Origin: Acidobacteriota bacterium
Lineage (GTDB): Bacteria > Acidobacteriota > Thermoanaerobaculia > Multivoradales > J023
Length of the DNA stretch: 64,000 nucleotides
NCBI GenBank assembly: GCA_029263315.1
Contig: JAJCXR010000064.1
Location: 97,155-161,154, forward strand
Direction: 5' to 3'
Below the pieces are notes generated by a model. The model was not told the origin of the DNA and did not search any database. It saw nothing but the letters and a program-made list of their open reading frames with translations. The translations under genes were made by a program, and so were the position numbers. This document shows, piece by piece, positions 1 through 9,004 of this stretch. How positions within the stretch are numbered: position 1 is the first letter of the stretch; every line of letters starts with the position of its first letter.

Positions 1-43
1 CGTTGTCCTCGACGAAGAGGATGGTGAGCGGAGATCCATCCAT
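1..43 (-). CDS. Response regulator (N-terminal fragment, cut by window edge)
   Basis: Only the first 14 codons lie in the window. They read MDGSPLTILFVEDN, the beta-1 strand and first acidic residues of a CheY-like receiver domain. The start ATG sits 26 bases after the stop of the upstream response-regulator gene, so the two are probably cotranscribed with the hybrid kinase. Whether it is a stand-alone receiver or the N-terminus of a larger hybrid protein cannot be told. Confidence 0.6.
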   Translation of the reverse strand, partial: MDGSPLTILFVEDN

Positions 44-69
44 GCGTACCTCAATCCTAAGTGCTCGAA

Positions 70-576
70 TCAGAAACGTTCCCCCAGCCGCCGGCCGGGA
101 AAGTGGTTCCACCCCAGCCAATAATAGCCGAGATCCGTGATCAGCGAGGTAAAGGATACGAAGTCCAGGGGCTTGACGAGGAAACTGTTGGCACGACGGT
201 CATAGGCCCGATCGACATCGGATTCCGCTTTCGAAGTCGACAGGACGACGACGGGCAAGCTGTCGAGGGGCCGATGGATACGGATCTGGCGCAGGACTTC
301 CAGGCCATCGACTTTCGGCAGACGAAGATCGAGGATCACCAGGCGAGGTGATGGGGCGGAAGGGTGCCGTTCTTGACGCAGTAAATAATCCAGGGCCGCT
401 TCGCCGTCGCTCAGGTGGAGGATGCGATTTTTGATCGGGTGATCCTCGAAGCTCCGGACGATGAGCTCCGCGTGGTCGGGATTGTCTTCGACCAAAAGGA
501 TCAGAGCAGGCTCCACCTCCGGCCCAGTCCGTTCCTTGGGCTGTGGCGCCTGTTGTTGCGTGCCGAGCTCGTGCAT
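70..576 (-). CDS. Rcp1-like single-domain response regulator
   Basis: Protein of 168 aa that is a receiver domain with short tails. The acidic pocket is in ILLVEDNPDHAELI, the phosphoacceptor Asp is in VILDLRLPKVDG, the conserved Ser/Thr is in VVVLSTSK and the Lys is in FLVKPLD. The pattern EDNPDHAELI plus KPLDF is typical of the Rcp1 group that partners phytochrome-like or hybrid kinases. No DNA-binding domain follows, so it should act by protein contact or phosphotransfer. It lies 58 bases downstream of the hybrid kinase on the same strand and probably works in the same relay. Confidence 0.85.
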   Translation of the reverse strand: MHELGTQQQAPQPKERTGPEVEPALILLVEDNPDHAELIVRSFEDHPIKNRILHLSDGEAALDYLLRQERHPSAPSPRLVILDLRLPKVDGLEVLRQIRIHRPLDSLPVVVLSTSKAESDVDRAYDRRANSFLVKPLDFVSFTSLITDLGYYWLGWNHFPGRRLGERF

Positions 577-634
577 CGTCCCCTTGCTACCCCCTGAATA
601 GGAGCGATTACTCTACTGGGCCCAACCCTTGGAT

Positions 635-2443
635 TCAAGGTGCCCCGTGGCTTCGCAGAACCCTACGCACCTCAGCGATGAGCCGTTCCGCTTGGTAGGG
701 CTTCTGAATATAGCCTGACAAATAGGGCAGTTTCTGCCGCACGTCACTCTCCCCGTGGCCGCTGCTGGCGATGACAGGCGTGTCCGTTCGCAGCTTGCGC
801 AACTCGACCAAGGTATCTTCTCCAGACATTTCGGGCATGCTCAGGTCGAGGAGGACGACGGCGATATCGTCGGCTCGGCGGCGAAAACGTTCGAGACCAC
901 GGAGCCCGTCTTCAGCTGTCAGGACGAGGAAGCCGGCCCCTTCCAAGGTGATGGTAGTGACGGTACGGATCGTTGCGTCGTCATCGATGACCAATATCGT
1001 CGCGGCCCCGGTCGAAGATAGCGCCGAGTCGGCTGGGGTCTTGCGGGAAGCCGCCCTGGGGGTGGGCTCGGCATCGATCGACGCCGGGCCGTCGATGGGG
1101 CGGGTCGCCAGCATCGGAGCCGCAGGCTGGGGGGTGCCCGGCCGGGGGGCGCCCGGCTGAGTGGCGCCCGGCCGAGTGGCGCCCGGCTTAGGGGTGCCCG
1201 GCTTAGGGGTGCCCGGCCGAGGGGTGCCCGGCCGAGGGGCGCCCGACGATACGGTATCGAACCCACGGGCGCTTGGGGTCCCCGTGATGGCGTCGGAGAC
1301 CGGGAAGAGAATGCGGAAGGTCGAGCCCTGGTCCGGCTGACTCTCGAGGTAGATGGCTCCCCGGTGACTGCGCACGATGCCGCGGACTGCCGCCATGCCA
1401 AGTCCCCGACCGCTCGTCTTGGTGGTGAAGAAGGGATCGAAGATCTTTTCTTGGATTTCAGGCTCCATCCCGCAACCGGTGTCCTGCACTTGCAGATAGA
1501 TGTGGCTGCCTGGAGCTGCCTCTGCGCTCATCCGCGTCCGCCGCAAGGCAGCTTCGTCGACATCGACCAGGCCGCTCTCGATGCGGATGATGCCCTTCTT
1601 GCCGCGTAGGGCGTCGGAGGCGTTGGTGATCAAATTCATCACGATCTGACGGATTTGAGTTGCCGCGGCATCGATGGTGGGCAAGTCCTCTTGCAAGTCC
1701 AGTTGGACATGGGCTGTTTTGGCGACGGCGGTTTCGAGCAGTTGCGACATCTCCACCACCAAGTGATTGAGATTGACCGGCTCGACGACAAAGCGCTCCT
1801 TACCGGAGTAGGCCAGTAGCTGGTGGCATAGCTCGGAGGCTCGGATGGCGACGGTTTCGATATCTTCCAAGCTGTCCCGCGCCGGTGAGGCGGTTGGAAT
1901 ATCGCCGAGGGCTATTTCAACATGTCCCATGATGGCCATCACCAGATTGTTGAAATCGTGCGCGATGCCACCGGCCAGGACGCCAAGGCTTTCCAATTTC
2001 TGAGAATGCTGTAGGCGCAGCTCGATCTGTCGCTTCTCTTCTTCCGCCTGGCGTCGAGCATTGATCAAACGCCATTCGCGCAACGCACGCTCCGCCACCC
2101 GCGGCATGTCGGCGAGCACCGCCGCCGACTTGACGACGTAGTCCAGGGCGCCTGCCTTCATCGCTTCGACGGCGATTTCTTCGTTGCCGTGGCTGGTCAT
2201 CACGACGAGGGGAAAGGCGGACCCGCGTCCCTCCGGTAGGAGCTCGATGCCCCGCCCGTCGGGCAACAAGAGGTCAGCGATGACGATGGCTGGGATCTGG
2301 TTCCGCAGAAACGTCCGCGCCGCGTCCAAGCTATCGACAACGACCAAGCGAAAGCGTCCGTCGGTGAGCTCGAAAGCTCGCTCGGCAAGCTCGGCATGGG
2401 CCTCGTCGTCTTCGACGAGAAGGATGGTTTGTGGGGCGCTCAT
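635..2443 (-). CDS. Hybrid histidine kinase with N- and C-terminal receiver domains
   Basis: Protein of 602 aa. Residues about 1-125 are a receiver (ILLVEDDEAHAELAERAF; phosphoacceptor Asp in VIADLLLPDG). A short coiled region precedes a HisKA domain with the H-box GGIAHDFNNLV (phospho-His). The HATPase_c domain shows the N-box NLITNASDAL, G1 DTGCGM and G2 GRGLGMAAV. A Pro/Gly-rich linker of repeated PGTPR/PGATQ units then leads to a second receiver (ILVIDDDATIR; Asp in VLLDLSMPEMSG). There are no transmembrane segments and no sensor domain, so it is cytoplasmic and its input is probably another phosphoprotein via the first receiver. It is transcribed divergently from the respiratory operon; control of that operon by this relay is possible but unproven. 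Confidence 0.9.
   Translation of the reverse strand: MSAPQTILLVEDDEAHAELAERAFELTDGRFRLVVVDSLDAARTFLRNQIPAIVIADLLLPDGRGIELLPEGRGSAFPLVVMTSHGNEEIAVEAMKAGALDYVVKSAAVLADMPRVAERALREWRLINARRQAEEEKRQIELRLQHSQKLESLGVLAGGIAHDFNNLVMAIMGHVEIALGDIPTASPARDSLEDIETVAIRASELCHQLLAYSGKERFVVEPVNLNHLVVEMSQLLETAVAKTAHVQLDLQEDLPTIDAAATQIRQIVMNLITNASDALRGKKGIIRIESGLVDVDEAALRRTRMSAEAAPGSHIYLQVQDTGCGMEPEIQEKIFDPFFTTKTSGRGLGMAAVRGIVRSHRGAIYLESQPDQGSTFRILFPVSDAITGTPSARGFDTVSSGAPRPGTPRPGTPKPGTPKPGATRPGATQPGAPRPGTPQPAAPMLATRPIDGPASIDAEPTPRAASRKTPADSALSSTGAATILVIDDDATIRTVTTITLEGAGFLVLTAEDGLRGLERFRRRADDIAVVLLDLSMPEMSGEDTLVELRKLRTDTPVIASSGHGESDVRQKLPYLSGYIQKPYQAERLIAEVRRVLRSHGAP
1126..1244 (-). repeat. 15-bp tandem repeat encoding Pro/Gly linker
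   Basis: Seven to eight degenerate copies of a 15-base unit (about GGGGTGCCCGGCCGA on the plus strand) encode PGTPR-type pentapeptides in the linker between the kinase core and the C-terminal receiver. Copies differ mainly at the last codon (R, K, Q) and A/T choices, as expected for slippage followed by drift. Confidence 0.8.
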
Positions 2444-2577
2444 CGGGTTGTGATCGGTCTCGCCTCTGCCTGCGGATTGGGCTCAGGGTCCTGGATATCA
2501 GAGAGCTTTGGCCTGGAGCTTACGACATCTCCAGCGTCTAGGCCAGATTGCGGCCTCGTTCCGCGGCACAACCCTCC

Positions 2578-2607
2578 TTGACACCCCGTGGGATGCCCGG
2601 CTATTCT
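2578..2607 (+). promoter_or_regulatory. Probable sigma-70 promoter of the act-like operon
   Basis: A perfect -35 TTGACA at 2578-2583 is followed after 18 bases by TATTCT (2602-2607), 4/6 to the -10 consensus. It lies in the 225-base gap between the divergent kinase and actA, about 60 bases before the actA start. No other good promoter is visible until the end of the operon. Confidence 0.5.
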
Positions 2608-2668
2608 TCCCGCGCTCAAATAGCTTTGTACTAAACCAGGTTTCCCAAGCGGGCAGGAGGTTCGTGTC

Positions 2669-3316
2669 TTGCCGCAGATTTTCCCCAAATGGGCCAACCA
2701 AGCCCCCGTTCGCCTATTGGGCGGATTGGCGGTCACGGCGGCCATCGCGTCAGTCGGTATCTGGTATTTCTTCTCACCGGAATATACGGATGTCGGCTAT
2801 CAGCCGGTGCAGCCCGTCCCCTTCAGTCACCTGCTGCACGCCGGTGAGATGGGTCTCGACTGCCGCTATTGCCATGCCAACGTCGAGCGCTCGGCCGTGG
2901 CTTCGGTGCCCCCAACCAAAGTTTGTATGAACTGCCATAGTCTGGTGGCTCGCGACAGACCGAGCCTGGCGGCGATCCGCAGCAGCGTGGCGACAGATCA
3001 AGGGGTGCGGTGGGTGCGCGTGCACAAGCTTCCCGAATACGCCTACTTCGATCACAGCATTCATATCGGAGCCGGGGTTGGCTGCTCGAGCTGCCACGGC
3101 GATATCCGCAGCATGGAAGTCGTGACCCAAGCCGAGCCCTTGAGCATGGGTTGGTGTTTGGACTGCCATCGGGATCCACAACCCCACCTGCGGCCTCAGG
3201 ATCAGATCTACAACACGACCTGGAAGCCATCACGGGATCATGCTGCGTTTGCCGCTCAGCTCGTGGAAGAACGCCAAATCCTGCCGCCGGAGGACTGCAG
3301 CGCATGCCATCGCTAG
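2669..3316 (+). CDS. actA: Alternative complex III-like pentahaem cytochrome c subunit ActA
   Basis: Protein of 215 aa with one N-terminal membrane anchor (residues about 17-35) and five CXXCH haem sites (CRYCH, CMNCH, CSSCH, CLDCH, CSACH), the architecture of ActA. In known alternative complex III it takes electrons from the FeS chain of ActB and passes them to cytochrome c or the oxidase on the periplasmic side. The start is a TTG preceded by a strong AGGAGG at 8-base spacing; no in-frame ATG lies nearby. The 3' end overlaps actB by 13 bases. Confidence 0.9.
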   Translation: MPQIFPKWANQAPVRLLGGLAVTAAIASVGIWYFFSPEYTDVGYQPVQPVPFSHLLHAGEMGLDCRYCHANVERSAVASVPPTKVCMNCHSLVARDRPSLAAIRSSVATDQGVRWVRVHKLPEYAYFDHSIHIGAGVGCSSCHGDIRSMEVVTQAEPLSMGWCLDCHRDPQPHLRPQDQIYNTTWKPSRDHAAFAAQLVEERQILPPEDCSACHR

Positions 3317-6300
3317 AACCGAAGCCAACCCAGGCGTCGGACGACGTCGTTTCCGAAGGGTCGGGCCAAGTCCGGGGCAAGGCGTATTGGCGTAGTCTCG
3401 AACGCCTGCTCGATTCACCGGCTGTGCAAGAGGAGCTGCAGCGGGTCGAATCGGCGACGCCTGCGGAGAGCGCAGCGCCAGGGCAAGAATTTCCGGCCGG
3501 CGCCTCGCATCCCCCGGAAGGCGTCAGCCGCCGCAGCATGCTGACCTTGATGGGCGCCTCGTTCGCTCTGGCGGGGCTCGAGGGCTGTCGTCGTCCGGTG
3601 GAGCACATCGTGCCCTATGTCCAGGCGCCGGAGAACATCATCCCCGGGGTTCCCCGTCACTACGCGACGACGGTGCCCTTCGGCACCAGCGCCTATGGGG
3701 TGGTGGTGGAAAGCCATGAAGGTCGGCCCACCAAGATCGAAGGCAACGAGTTGCACCCGTCGTCTCTCGGTGGTGCCAATGCCTGGATGCAGGCGTCGAT
3801 CCTTGCCCTCTACGATCCCGATCGCTCCTCCGGCGTCAGGCACCGTGGCGCCGCCGCTCCGGTCGCCGCCGATTCCCAGGACTCCCATGCCGCCCCGGCG
3901 GACGGGGCTCCGAGTGCCGCGGCGGCGAGCTTGGGGCCGTCCACCTGGCTCGATTTCGAGACCTTCTGGCAGGAGCAGGGCGCCGCTTTGGAGACCGAGG
4001 GCGGGGCCGGTCTGGCCATCCTGTGCCCCCCCCACACCTCGCCCACCGAGGCGCGTCTCGGGGAAGCCCTGCGACGGCGCTTCCCGGCCGCCCGCTGGGT
4101 GACCTGGGCACCGATTTCCGAAGACAACATCTTCGTCGGCTGTGAGATGGCCACCGGCGTCCGTTGCCGTCCCGTGCACCATCTGAAGGAGGCCCGGGTC
4201 GTCCTGTCCCTGGATTCCGATTTCCTCGGGCTGGAGCAGGAAAGCCTCCGCCAGGCCCGGCATTTTGCCCAAGGACGTCAGGTCGATACCACCGGTGGCG
4301 AGATGAATCGCCTGTACGCCGTCGAGAGCAGCCTGTCGACGACCGGCGCCATGGCCGATCACCGCCTGCGTTTGAAGAGCCATCAGGTCGGGGCGTTGGC
4401 GGCGGCGGTCGCCGAGTTGTTAGGGGTTGCGAGCCCTGATTTTGGTGCCCTTCCCGAAGCCGCCAAGGCCAAGGCGGAGATCATCGCGGCAGACCTGCGG
4501 TCGGCCAACGGAGCGGCCCTGGTGGTGGCCGGGCGGCGTCAACCCGCCGCCGTGCACAGCCTGGCGTTGGCGATCAACCAAGCGCTCGGGGCCCTCGGCA
4601 CCACCGTGACCTTGCATCCCCTCGCCGACAGCGCCTTCAGCGATGCCCAAGGGCTATCGGACCTGGCCGCCTCCATGGCCGCCGGTGAGGTGTCCACCCT
4701 GGTGATGCTGGGCGGTAACCCCGCCTATGACGCCCCCGTCGATCTCGCTTTCGCCAGTGCCATGGAGAAGGTCGAGCACAGCGTCCACCTCAGTGACGCG
4801 CTCAACGAAACCTCCCAGCTGTCGGCCTGGCATTTGCCCTGTAGCCACTATCTGGAGGCCTGGGGCGACGCCCTGGCCGCCGATGGCACAGCGAGTGTGG
4901 TGCAACCCCTCATCGCACCCCTGTGGCAGAGTCGCAGCCAGGTCGAAGTGTTCGCCTTGCTGGCAGGAGTCAGCGGCTCCGGCCACGATCAAGTGAAGGC
5001 AACCTGGGCGACGATGCTCGAAGGGGATTTCGACAAGGCGTGGCGCCGGGTGCTCCATGACGGCCTTTACGCCGAGGGCACAGCCGCTGCCTTGGAGGTC
5101 GCGGTGCAGCCCCCTGCGACGGCGCCACCGGAGCCGTCCCGCGAAGGGATCGAGCTGACCTTTCATCCTTCGGCCACCGCCTTTGACGGGCGCTTTGCCA
5201 ACAACGCTTGGCTGCAAGAGCTGCCCGATACGATGACCAAGCTGACCTGGGACAACGCCGTTTTGGTCAGCCCGGCGACGGCCGAAACCTACGCCCTCGA
5301 GCGGGACGATCGGGTCAGTCTCGGTTACCGCGACCAGACCATCGAAGCGGCGGTCTTCGTCCTGCCCGGGCAAGCCGACGACTCCATCGCCATCTCCCTG
5401 GGCTATGGCCGCCGGGCCGCCGGTCGGGTGGGTGACGGCCTGGGTTTCGATGCCTACGCCTTGCGCCATGGTGACGCCCCGTGGTTTGACTCGGGCCTCA
5501 GCTTGACCAAGATCGGCGGCTCCTACGAGCTGGTGCAAACCCAAGAGCATTGGAGTATGGAGGGACGAGATCTGGTCAGGGAGGCAGACCTCGACACCTA
5601 TCGCCGGGATGACTTCTCCGTGGGCCGTGAGCACACGCCGGAAAACTCGTATCAGCTGTTTCCCGAGCCGGTTTCCTACGACGATGCGCCGCAGTGGGGC
5701 ATGGTCATCGACCTCAACAGCTGCACCGGTTGCAACGCCTGCATGGTGGCTTGCCAGAGCGAGAACAACGTGCCGGTGGTCGGCAAGGATCAGGTGTCCC
5801 GAGGTCGTGAGATGCATTGGCTGCGGGTCGATCGCTACTTTGCTGGCCAGCCGGAAGATCCGGAAGTGGTCTTCCAGCCCATCCCCTGCATGCATTGTGA
5901 GAACGCCCCGTGTGAGCAGGTCTGCCCGGTGGCGGCAACGGTGCACGATCGTCACGGCATCAACGCCATGGTCTACAATCGCTGTATCGGCACCCGGTAC
6001 TGCTCGAACAACTGCCCCTACAAAGTGCGGCGATTCAACTTTTTCAACTACACCAAAGACACCGCCGAGCTCGCCAAAATGGCGATGAATCCCGATGTCA
6101 CGGTGCGTTCCCGTGGCGTCATGGAGAAGTGCTCCTACTGCCTGCAACGCATCAGCGAGGCGCGCATCGCCGCCAAACGGGAAGGGGAAGCGATTCCCGA
6201 CGGAGCCATCAAGACCGCTTGCCAGCAGACCTGTCCCACCCAGGCGATCGCTTTCGGTGATATTCGGGACGCCGGCAGTGAGGTGGCTCAATGGAAGGCG

Positions 6301-6486
6301 CGGGATCGCGATTATGTGCTGCTCGGCGAGCTCAATAATCGGCCCCGTACCTCGTATTTGGCCAAGCTGAGGAATCCCAATCCCCTGTGGAACGGCGACC
6401 ACCCGGCGGCCCAAGGCGAGGACCCCGGCCACGGTGCTGGCGGCCACGGTGCTGGCGATGACCACGCCGACCCGGAGCACGGATGA
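3304..6486 (+). CDS. actB: Alternative complex III-like molybdopterin-fold/iron-sulfur subunit ActB
   Basis: Protein of 1060 aa. After an N-terminal soluble stretch (KAYWRSLERLL, typical of ActB) comes a twin-arginine signal around VSRRSMLTLMG. Residues about 100-740 form the oxidoreductase fold that in ActB lacks a molybdenum cofactor. The C-terminal about 300 residues carry FeS motifs: CTGCNACMVAC, CMHCENAPCEQVCP, CIGTRYCSNNCP and CSYC/CQQTCP, consistent with three 4Fe-4S and one 3Fe-4S centre. The tail is His/Gly-rich. The start at 3304 inside actA is preferred because everything upstream in this frame is actA shadow. The stop overlaps the next start (ATGA). The usual actC does not follow. 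Confidence 0.9.
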   Translation: MPSLEPKPTQASDDVVSEGSGQVRGKAYWRSLERLLDSPAVQEELQRVESATPAESAAPGQEFPAGASHPPEGVSRRSMLTLMGASFALAGLEGCRRPVEHIVPYVQAPENIIPGVPRHYATTVPFGTSAYGVVVESHEGRPTKIEGNELHPSSLGGANAWMQASILALYDPDRSSGVRHRGAAAPVAADSQDSHAAPADGAPSAAAASLGPSTWLDFETFWQEQGAALETEGGAGLAILCPPHTSPTEARLGEALRRRFPAARWVTWAPISEDNIFVGCEMATGVRCRPVHHLKEARVVLSLDSDFLGLEQESLRQARHFAQGRQVDTTGGEMNRLYAVESSLSTTGAMADHRLRLKSHQVGALAAAVAELLGVASPDFGALPEAAKAKAEIIAADLRSANGAALVVAGRRQPAAVHSLALAINQALGALGTTVTLHPLADSAFSDAQGLSDLAASMAAGEVSTLVMLGGNPAYDAPVDLAFASAMEKVEHSVHLSDALNETSQLSAWHLPCSHYLEAWGDALAADGTASVVQPLIAPLWQSRSQVEVFALLAGVSGSGHDQVKATWATMLEGDFDKAWRRVLHDGLYAEGTAAALEVAVQPPATAPPEPSREGIELTFHPSATAFDGRFANNAWLQELPDTMTKLTWDNAVLVSPATAETYALERDDRVSLGYRDQTIEAAVFVLPGQADDSIAISLGYGRRAAGRVGDGLGFDAYALRHGDAPWFDSGLSLTKIGGSYELVQTQEHWSMEGRDLVREADLDTYRRDDFSVGREHTPENSYQLFPEPVSYDDAPQWGMVIDLNSCTGCNACMVACQSENNVPVVGKDQVSRGREMHWLRVDRYFAGQPEDPEVVFQPIPCMHCENAPCEQVCPVAATVHDRHGINAMVYNRCIGTRYCSNNCPYKVRRFNFFNYTKDTAELAKMAMNPDVTVRSRGVMEKCSYCLQRISEARIAAKREGEAIPDGAIKTACQQTCPTQAIAFGDIRDAGSEVAQWKARDRDYVLLGELNNRPRTSYLAKLRNPNPLWNGDHPAAQGEDPGHGAGGHGAGDDHADPEHG

Positions 6487-7094
6487 TGTGCAAAAACGCT
6501 ACGATGCCGAGTCGTCCCGGGGCCGGCAGAGCGACGCTTTTGGGTCTCGCCCTGCTGGGGCTTCTGATGATCGTCAGTGGCTGCACCCGCGGCAGCACCT
6601 CAAAAAGGCCTCCGATTCATCCCAACCCGAATATGGACCAACAGCCGAAGTACCGGGCGCAGGCGGTCAGTGAGTTCTTCTCCGACGGCGGCACGATGCG
6701 GCAACCGATCGAAGGCACGGTGGCCCGCGGCGAGCTTTTCGAAGACGTGCTGTTGCATACCGGTCGCGATGAAGCGGGGAACTATGCGACGGCGATTCCC
6801 TTCACCGTCGACGCCGCCGTGTTGACCCGCGGCGAGCAGCGCTATGGGATCTATTGCGTCCCTTGCCACAGTGACCTCGGTGACGGCCGTGGAGCGCTTT
6901 ATCAGAAGTCTCAAGTGCAATCCGCCGATCTGCGGGAAGAGCGCATTCGCAATCAGCCCGATGGCCAGATCTTCGATACCATCACCCATGGTTTGGGTTT
7001 GATGTCGGGATACCAGTATCCGATTCCGCCGCGTGATCGCTGGGCGATCATCGCCTACGTGCGGGAGTTGCAGCAAATAAGGAACGACCCTTGA
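6483..7094 (+). CDS. actE: Alternative complex III-like monohaem cytochrome c lipoprotein ActE
   Basis: Protein of 203 aa with a lipoprotein signal (hydrophobic stretch ending in the lipobox VSGC) and a single haem site CVPCH followed by the class-I-like core and a distal Met in GLGLMSGYQYP. This fits ActE, the membrane-anchored monohaem cytochrome that caps ActA/ActB. It starts with ATG overlapping the actB stop. In the canonical order actC and actD would separate it from actB; here both are absent. The end overlaps the next gene through a TTGA junction. Confidence 0.85.
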   Translation: MMCKNATMPSRPGAGRATLLGLALLGLLMIVSGCTRGSTSKRPPIHPNPNMDQQPKYRAQAVSEFFSDGGTMRQPIEGTVARGELFEDVLLHTGRDEAGNYATAIPFTVDAAVLTRGEQRYGIYCVPCHSDLGDGRGALYQKSQVQSADLREERIRNQPDGQIFDTITHGLGLMSGYQYPIPPRDRWAIIAYVRELQQIRNDP

Positions 7095-9004
7095 AGAGAA
7101 AGCTTCCACCGATTCCAGTGCTGCTCGGCGTTTTGGCCATGATCGCGGTGATCGCGGCGGCCTTTATGTTCAGGTTTGCGTCCTACTTCGACGAGTCCCT
7201 GAGCTATAAGTCGCCAACCCGTGTTGTTACCGAGCAGGCGGAGACGCCGCGCCAACAGGCGCTGGCAGAGCAGGTCGAGGCAGAGCGGCAGGCCGCCTTG
7301 GAAAGACCCTATGAAGAGGCCGAGTACCGGGCTTTTCCGCGCATCGGAAGCCGGGTCGCCATCTGGGTGGTGGCGCAGTTGCATTTGCTGTTCGCTGCCT
7401 TTGTGCTGGCGGTGCCGATTTTTGCCGTGACCATCGAATTCATCGGCTACCGAACCGGCGAAAAACGCTACGACCGACTGGCCTACGAATTCACCAAGCT
7501 GTTGTCGGTGTCGTTCTCGTTCACCGCTGCTTTGGGTGCCGGCCTGACGTTCATGCTGATCATTTTCTATCCGAAGTTCACCAACTACCTGATGTCGGTG
7601 TTCTCCCCCACCTTCTTGCCTTACGTGCTGCTGTTTTTTGCCGAAGCCGGCTTCATGTACAGCTACTACTACGGCTGGGGCAAGTTCTCGCCCAAGGTGC
7701 ATCTCTTCCTCGGCGTCATGCTCAACGTCGTTGGCACCTGCATCATGCTCATCGCCAACGCCTGGTTGACCTTCATGTCGACCCCGTCGGGCATTGCCGA
7801 GAGTGGCGCCCTGATCAGCACCTGGGATGCGATCAACAACTACACCTGGATGCCCATCAACATCCACCGCGTGATCGCCAACATCGCCTATGGCGGTTCC
7901 ATCGCCGGTGCCTACGCCGCCTACCAGTTTCTCAAGGCCAAGACCGACGAAGAGCGGGCCCATTTTGATTGGATGGGCTACATGGGCAACTTTGTCGCCA
8001 TTTGTGGCCTCTTGCCGCTGCCCTTCGCCGGTTATTGGCTGGCCTCCGAGATCTACGCCTTCTCCCAGACCATGGGCTTGACCATGATGGGAGGTGCCTT
8101 TTCCTGGCTGTTCATCATCCAAGCCGTCTTGATCGGCAACCTCTTCCTGTTCGCCAATTGGTACCTGTGGTTGGGCATGGGACGCATCAAGGGGGCGGAG
8201 CGCTATCGCTCCTTCATCTGGCCGATGTTGGTGGTCATCACCATCTGTTTCGCCGTCTGGGCAACGCCGCGCTCGATCCTCTCGACGACCGAAGAGATTC
8301 AAGCCATGGGCGGCTCGTCGCACCCGGTCCTCGGCTATCTCGGTGTCATGTCGGCCAAAAACACGGCGGTCAACATCCTCATCTTGACCACCTTCCTGAG
8401 CTTTGTGCTCTACCGGCGCAGCGGCAAGATTCCGACCGTCAGCTGGGCCAAGTTGGGCAATCGCATCCAGTTCTTGATCTTCTTGGCGGCGGCGAGCACG
8501 GTCATCGGCTACGGCATCGCAGGCTATTTCGTCGACGCCAAAACCCGTATCGGTTTCTCGGTGCCGCAAGTGGGCTCCGTGCTGTTGGCTTTGGTCCTGG
8601 TGACCCTGATCGATAGCTTTCTCTTACGAGGGGCAGCCACCACAGAAACCAATTGGGGCAAGATACGACCGATCTCCCAATACATCCTGATCCTTTTGGC
8701 CGTGACCTTCACTTGGATCATGGGCTTGATGGGCTACGTGCGCTCAGGGTTGCGTCAGCATTGGCATGTCTACGGGGTTATCCGTGACACCTCGGTGGAT
8801 GCCTACACGCCGACCCTGGGATACGCTACCACCGTCGTTTCCGTGACGGTCTTGATCTTCTTTGCCTTGATCGGCTTCATCTTCTTCCTGGCGGGTTTGT
8901 CGGGCAAGAAGAGCTTCGTCGCCGAGCCGACGCCTGAACCCAGGGGGGGCGACGGCACCCTCGAGGCCGGCGATTCCCCCTCACCAACCGCGATGCAAGT
9001 CTGA
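7091..9004 (+). CDS. CydA-like (cytochrome bd subunit I family) membrane protein
   Basis: Protein of 637 aa with about 10-11 membrane spans. After an N-terminal span and an about 60-residue charged loop comes the CydA pattern: a His in AQLHLLFAAF (position of haem b595 ligand His19 of E. coli), an acidic residue in FFAEAGFMYSYYYGW (Glu107 position), and a His in NIHRVIANIAYGG (His186, haem b558 ligand). The Glu99 position and a recognisable long Q-loop are not evident. No cydB partner follows. The start is TTG, coupled to the actE stop by TTGA, with AAGGAA upstream. In this operon it occupies the place of the quinol-binding ActC/ActF subunits, so a role as quinol-oxidising cytochrome b module is likely; terminal oxidase activity is doubtful. 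Confidence 0.8.
   Translation: MKRKLPPIPVLLGVLAMIAVIAAAFMFRFASYFDESLSYKSPTRVVTEQAETPRQQALAEQVEAERQAALERPYEEAEYRAFPRIGSRVAIWVVAQLHLLFAAFVLAVPIFAVTIEFIGYRTGEKRYDRLAYEFTKLLSVSFSFTAALGAGLTFMLIIFYPKFTNYLMSVFSPTFLPYVLLFFAEAGFMYSYYYGWGKFSPKVHLFLGVMLNVVGTCIMLIANAWLTFMSTPSGIAESGALISTWDAINNYTWMPINIHRVIANIAYGGSIAGAYAAYQFLKAKTDEERAHFDWMGYMGNFVAICGLLPLPFAGYWLASEIYAFSQTMGLTMMGGAFSWLFIIQAVLIGNLFLFANWYLWLGMGRIKGAERYRSFIWPMLVVITICFAVWATPRSILSTTEEIQAMGGSSHPVLGYLGVMSAKNTAVNILILTTFLSFVLYRRSGKIPTVSWAKLGNRIQFLIFLAAASTVIGYGIAGYFVDAKTRIGFSVPQVGSVLLALVLVTLIDSFLLRGAATTETNWGKIRPISQYILILLAVTFTWIMGLMGYVRSGLRQHWHVYGVIRDTSVDAYTPTLGYATTVVSVTVLIFFALIGFIFFLAGLSGKKSFVAEPTPEPRGGDGTLEAGDSPSPTAMQV

Noticed and set aside
919..1401. 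160-codon minus-strand frame inside the hybrid kinase
   Set aside because: It is the repetitive linker read in another frame; only Pro/Arg/Ala repeats, no start signal.
7091..9004. Calling the CydA-like gene a cytochrome bd terminal oxidase
   Set aside because: No cydB/cydX nearby, altered quinol and proton-site residues, and coupling to Act genes argue against oxygen-reductase function.
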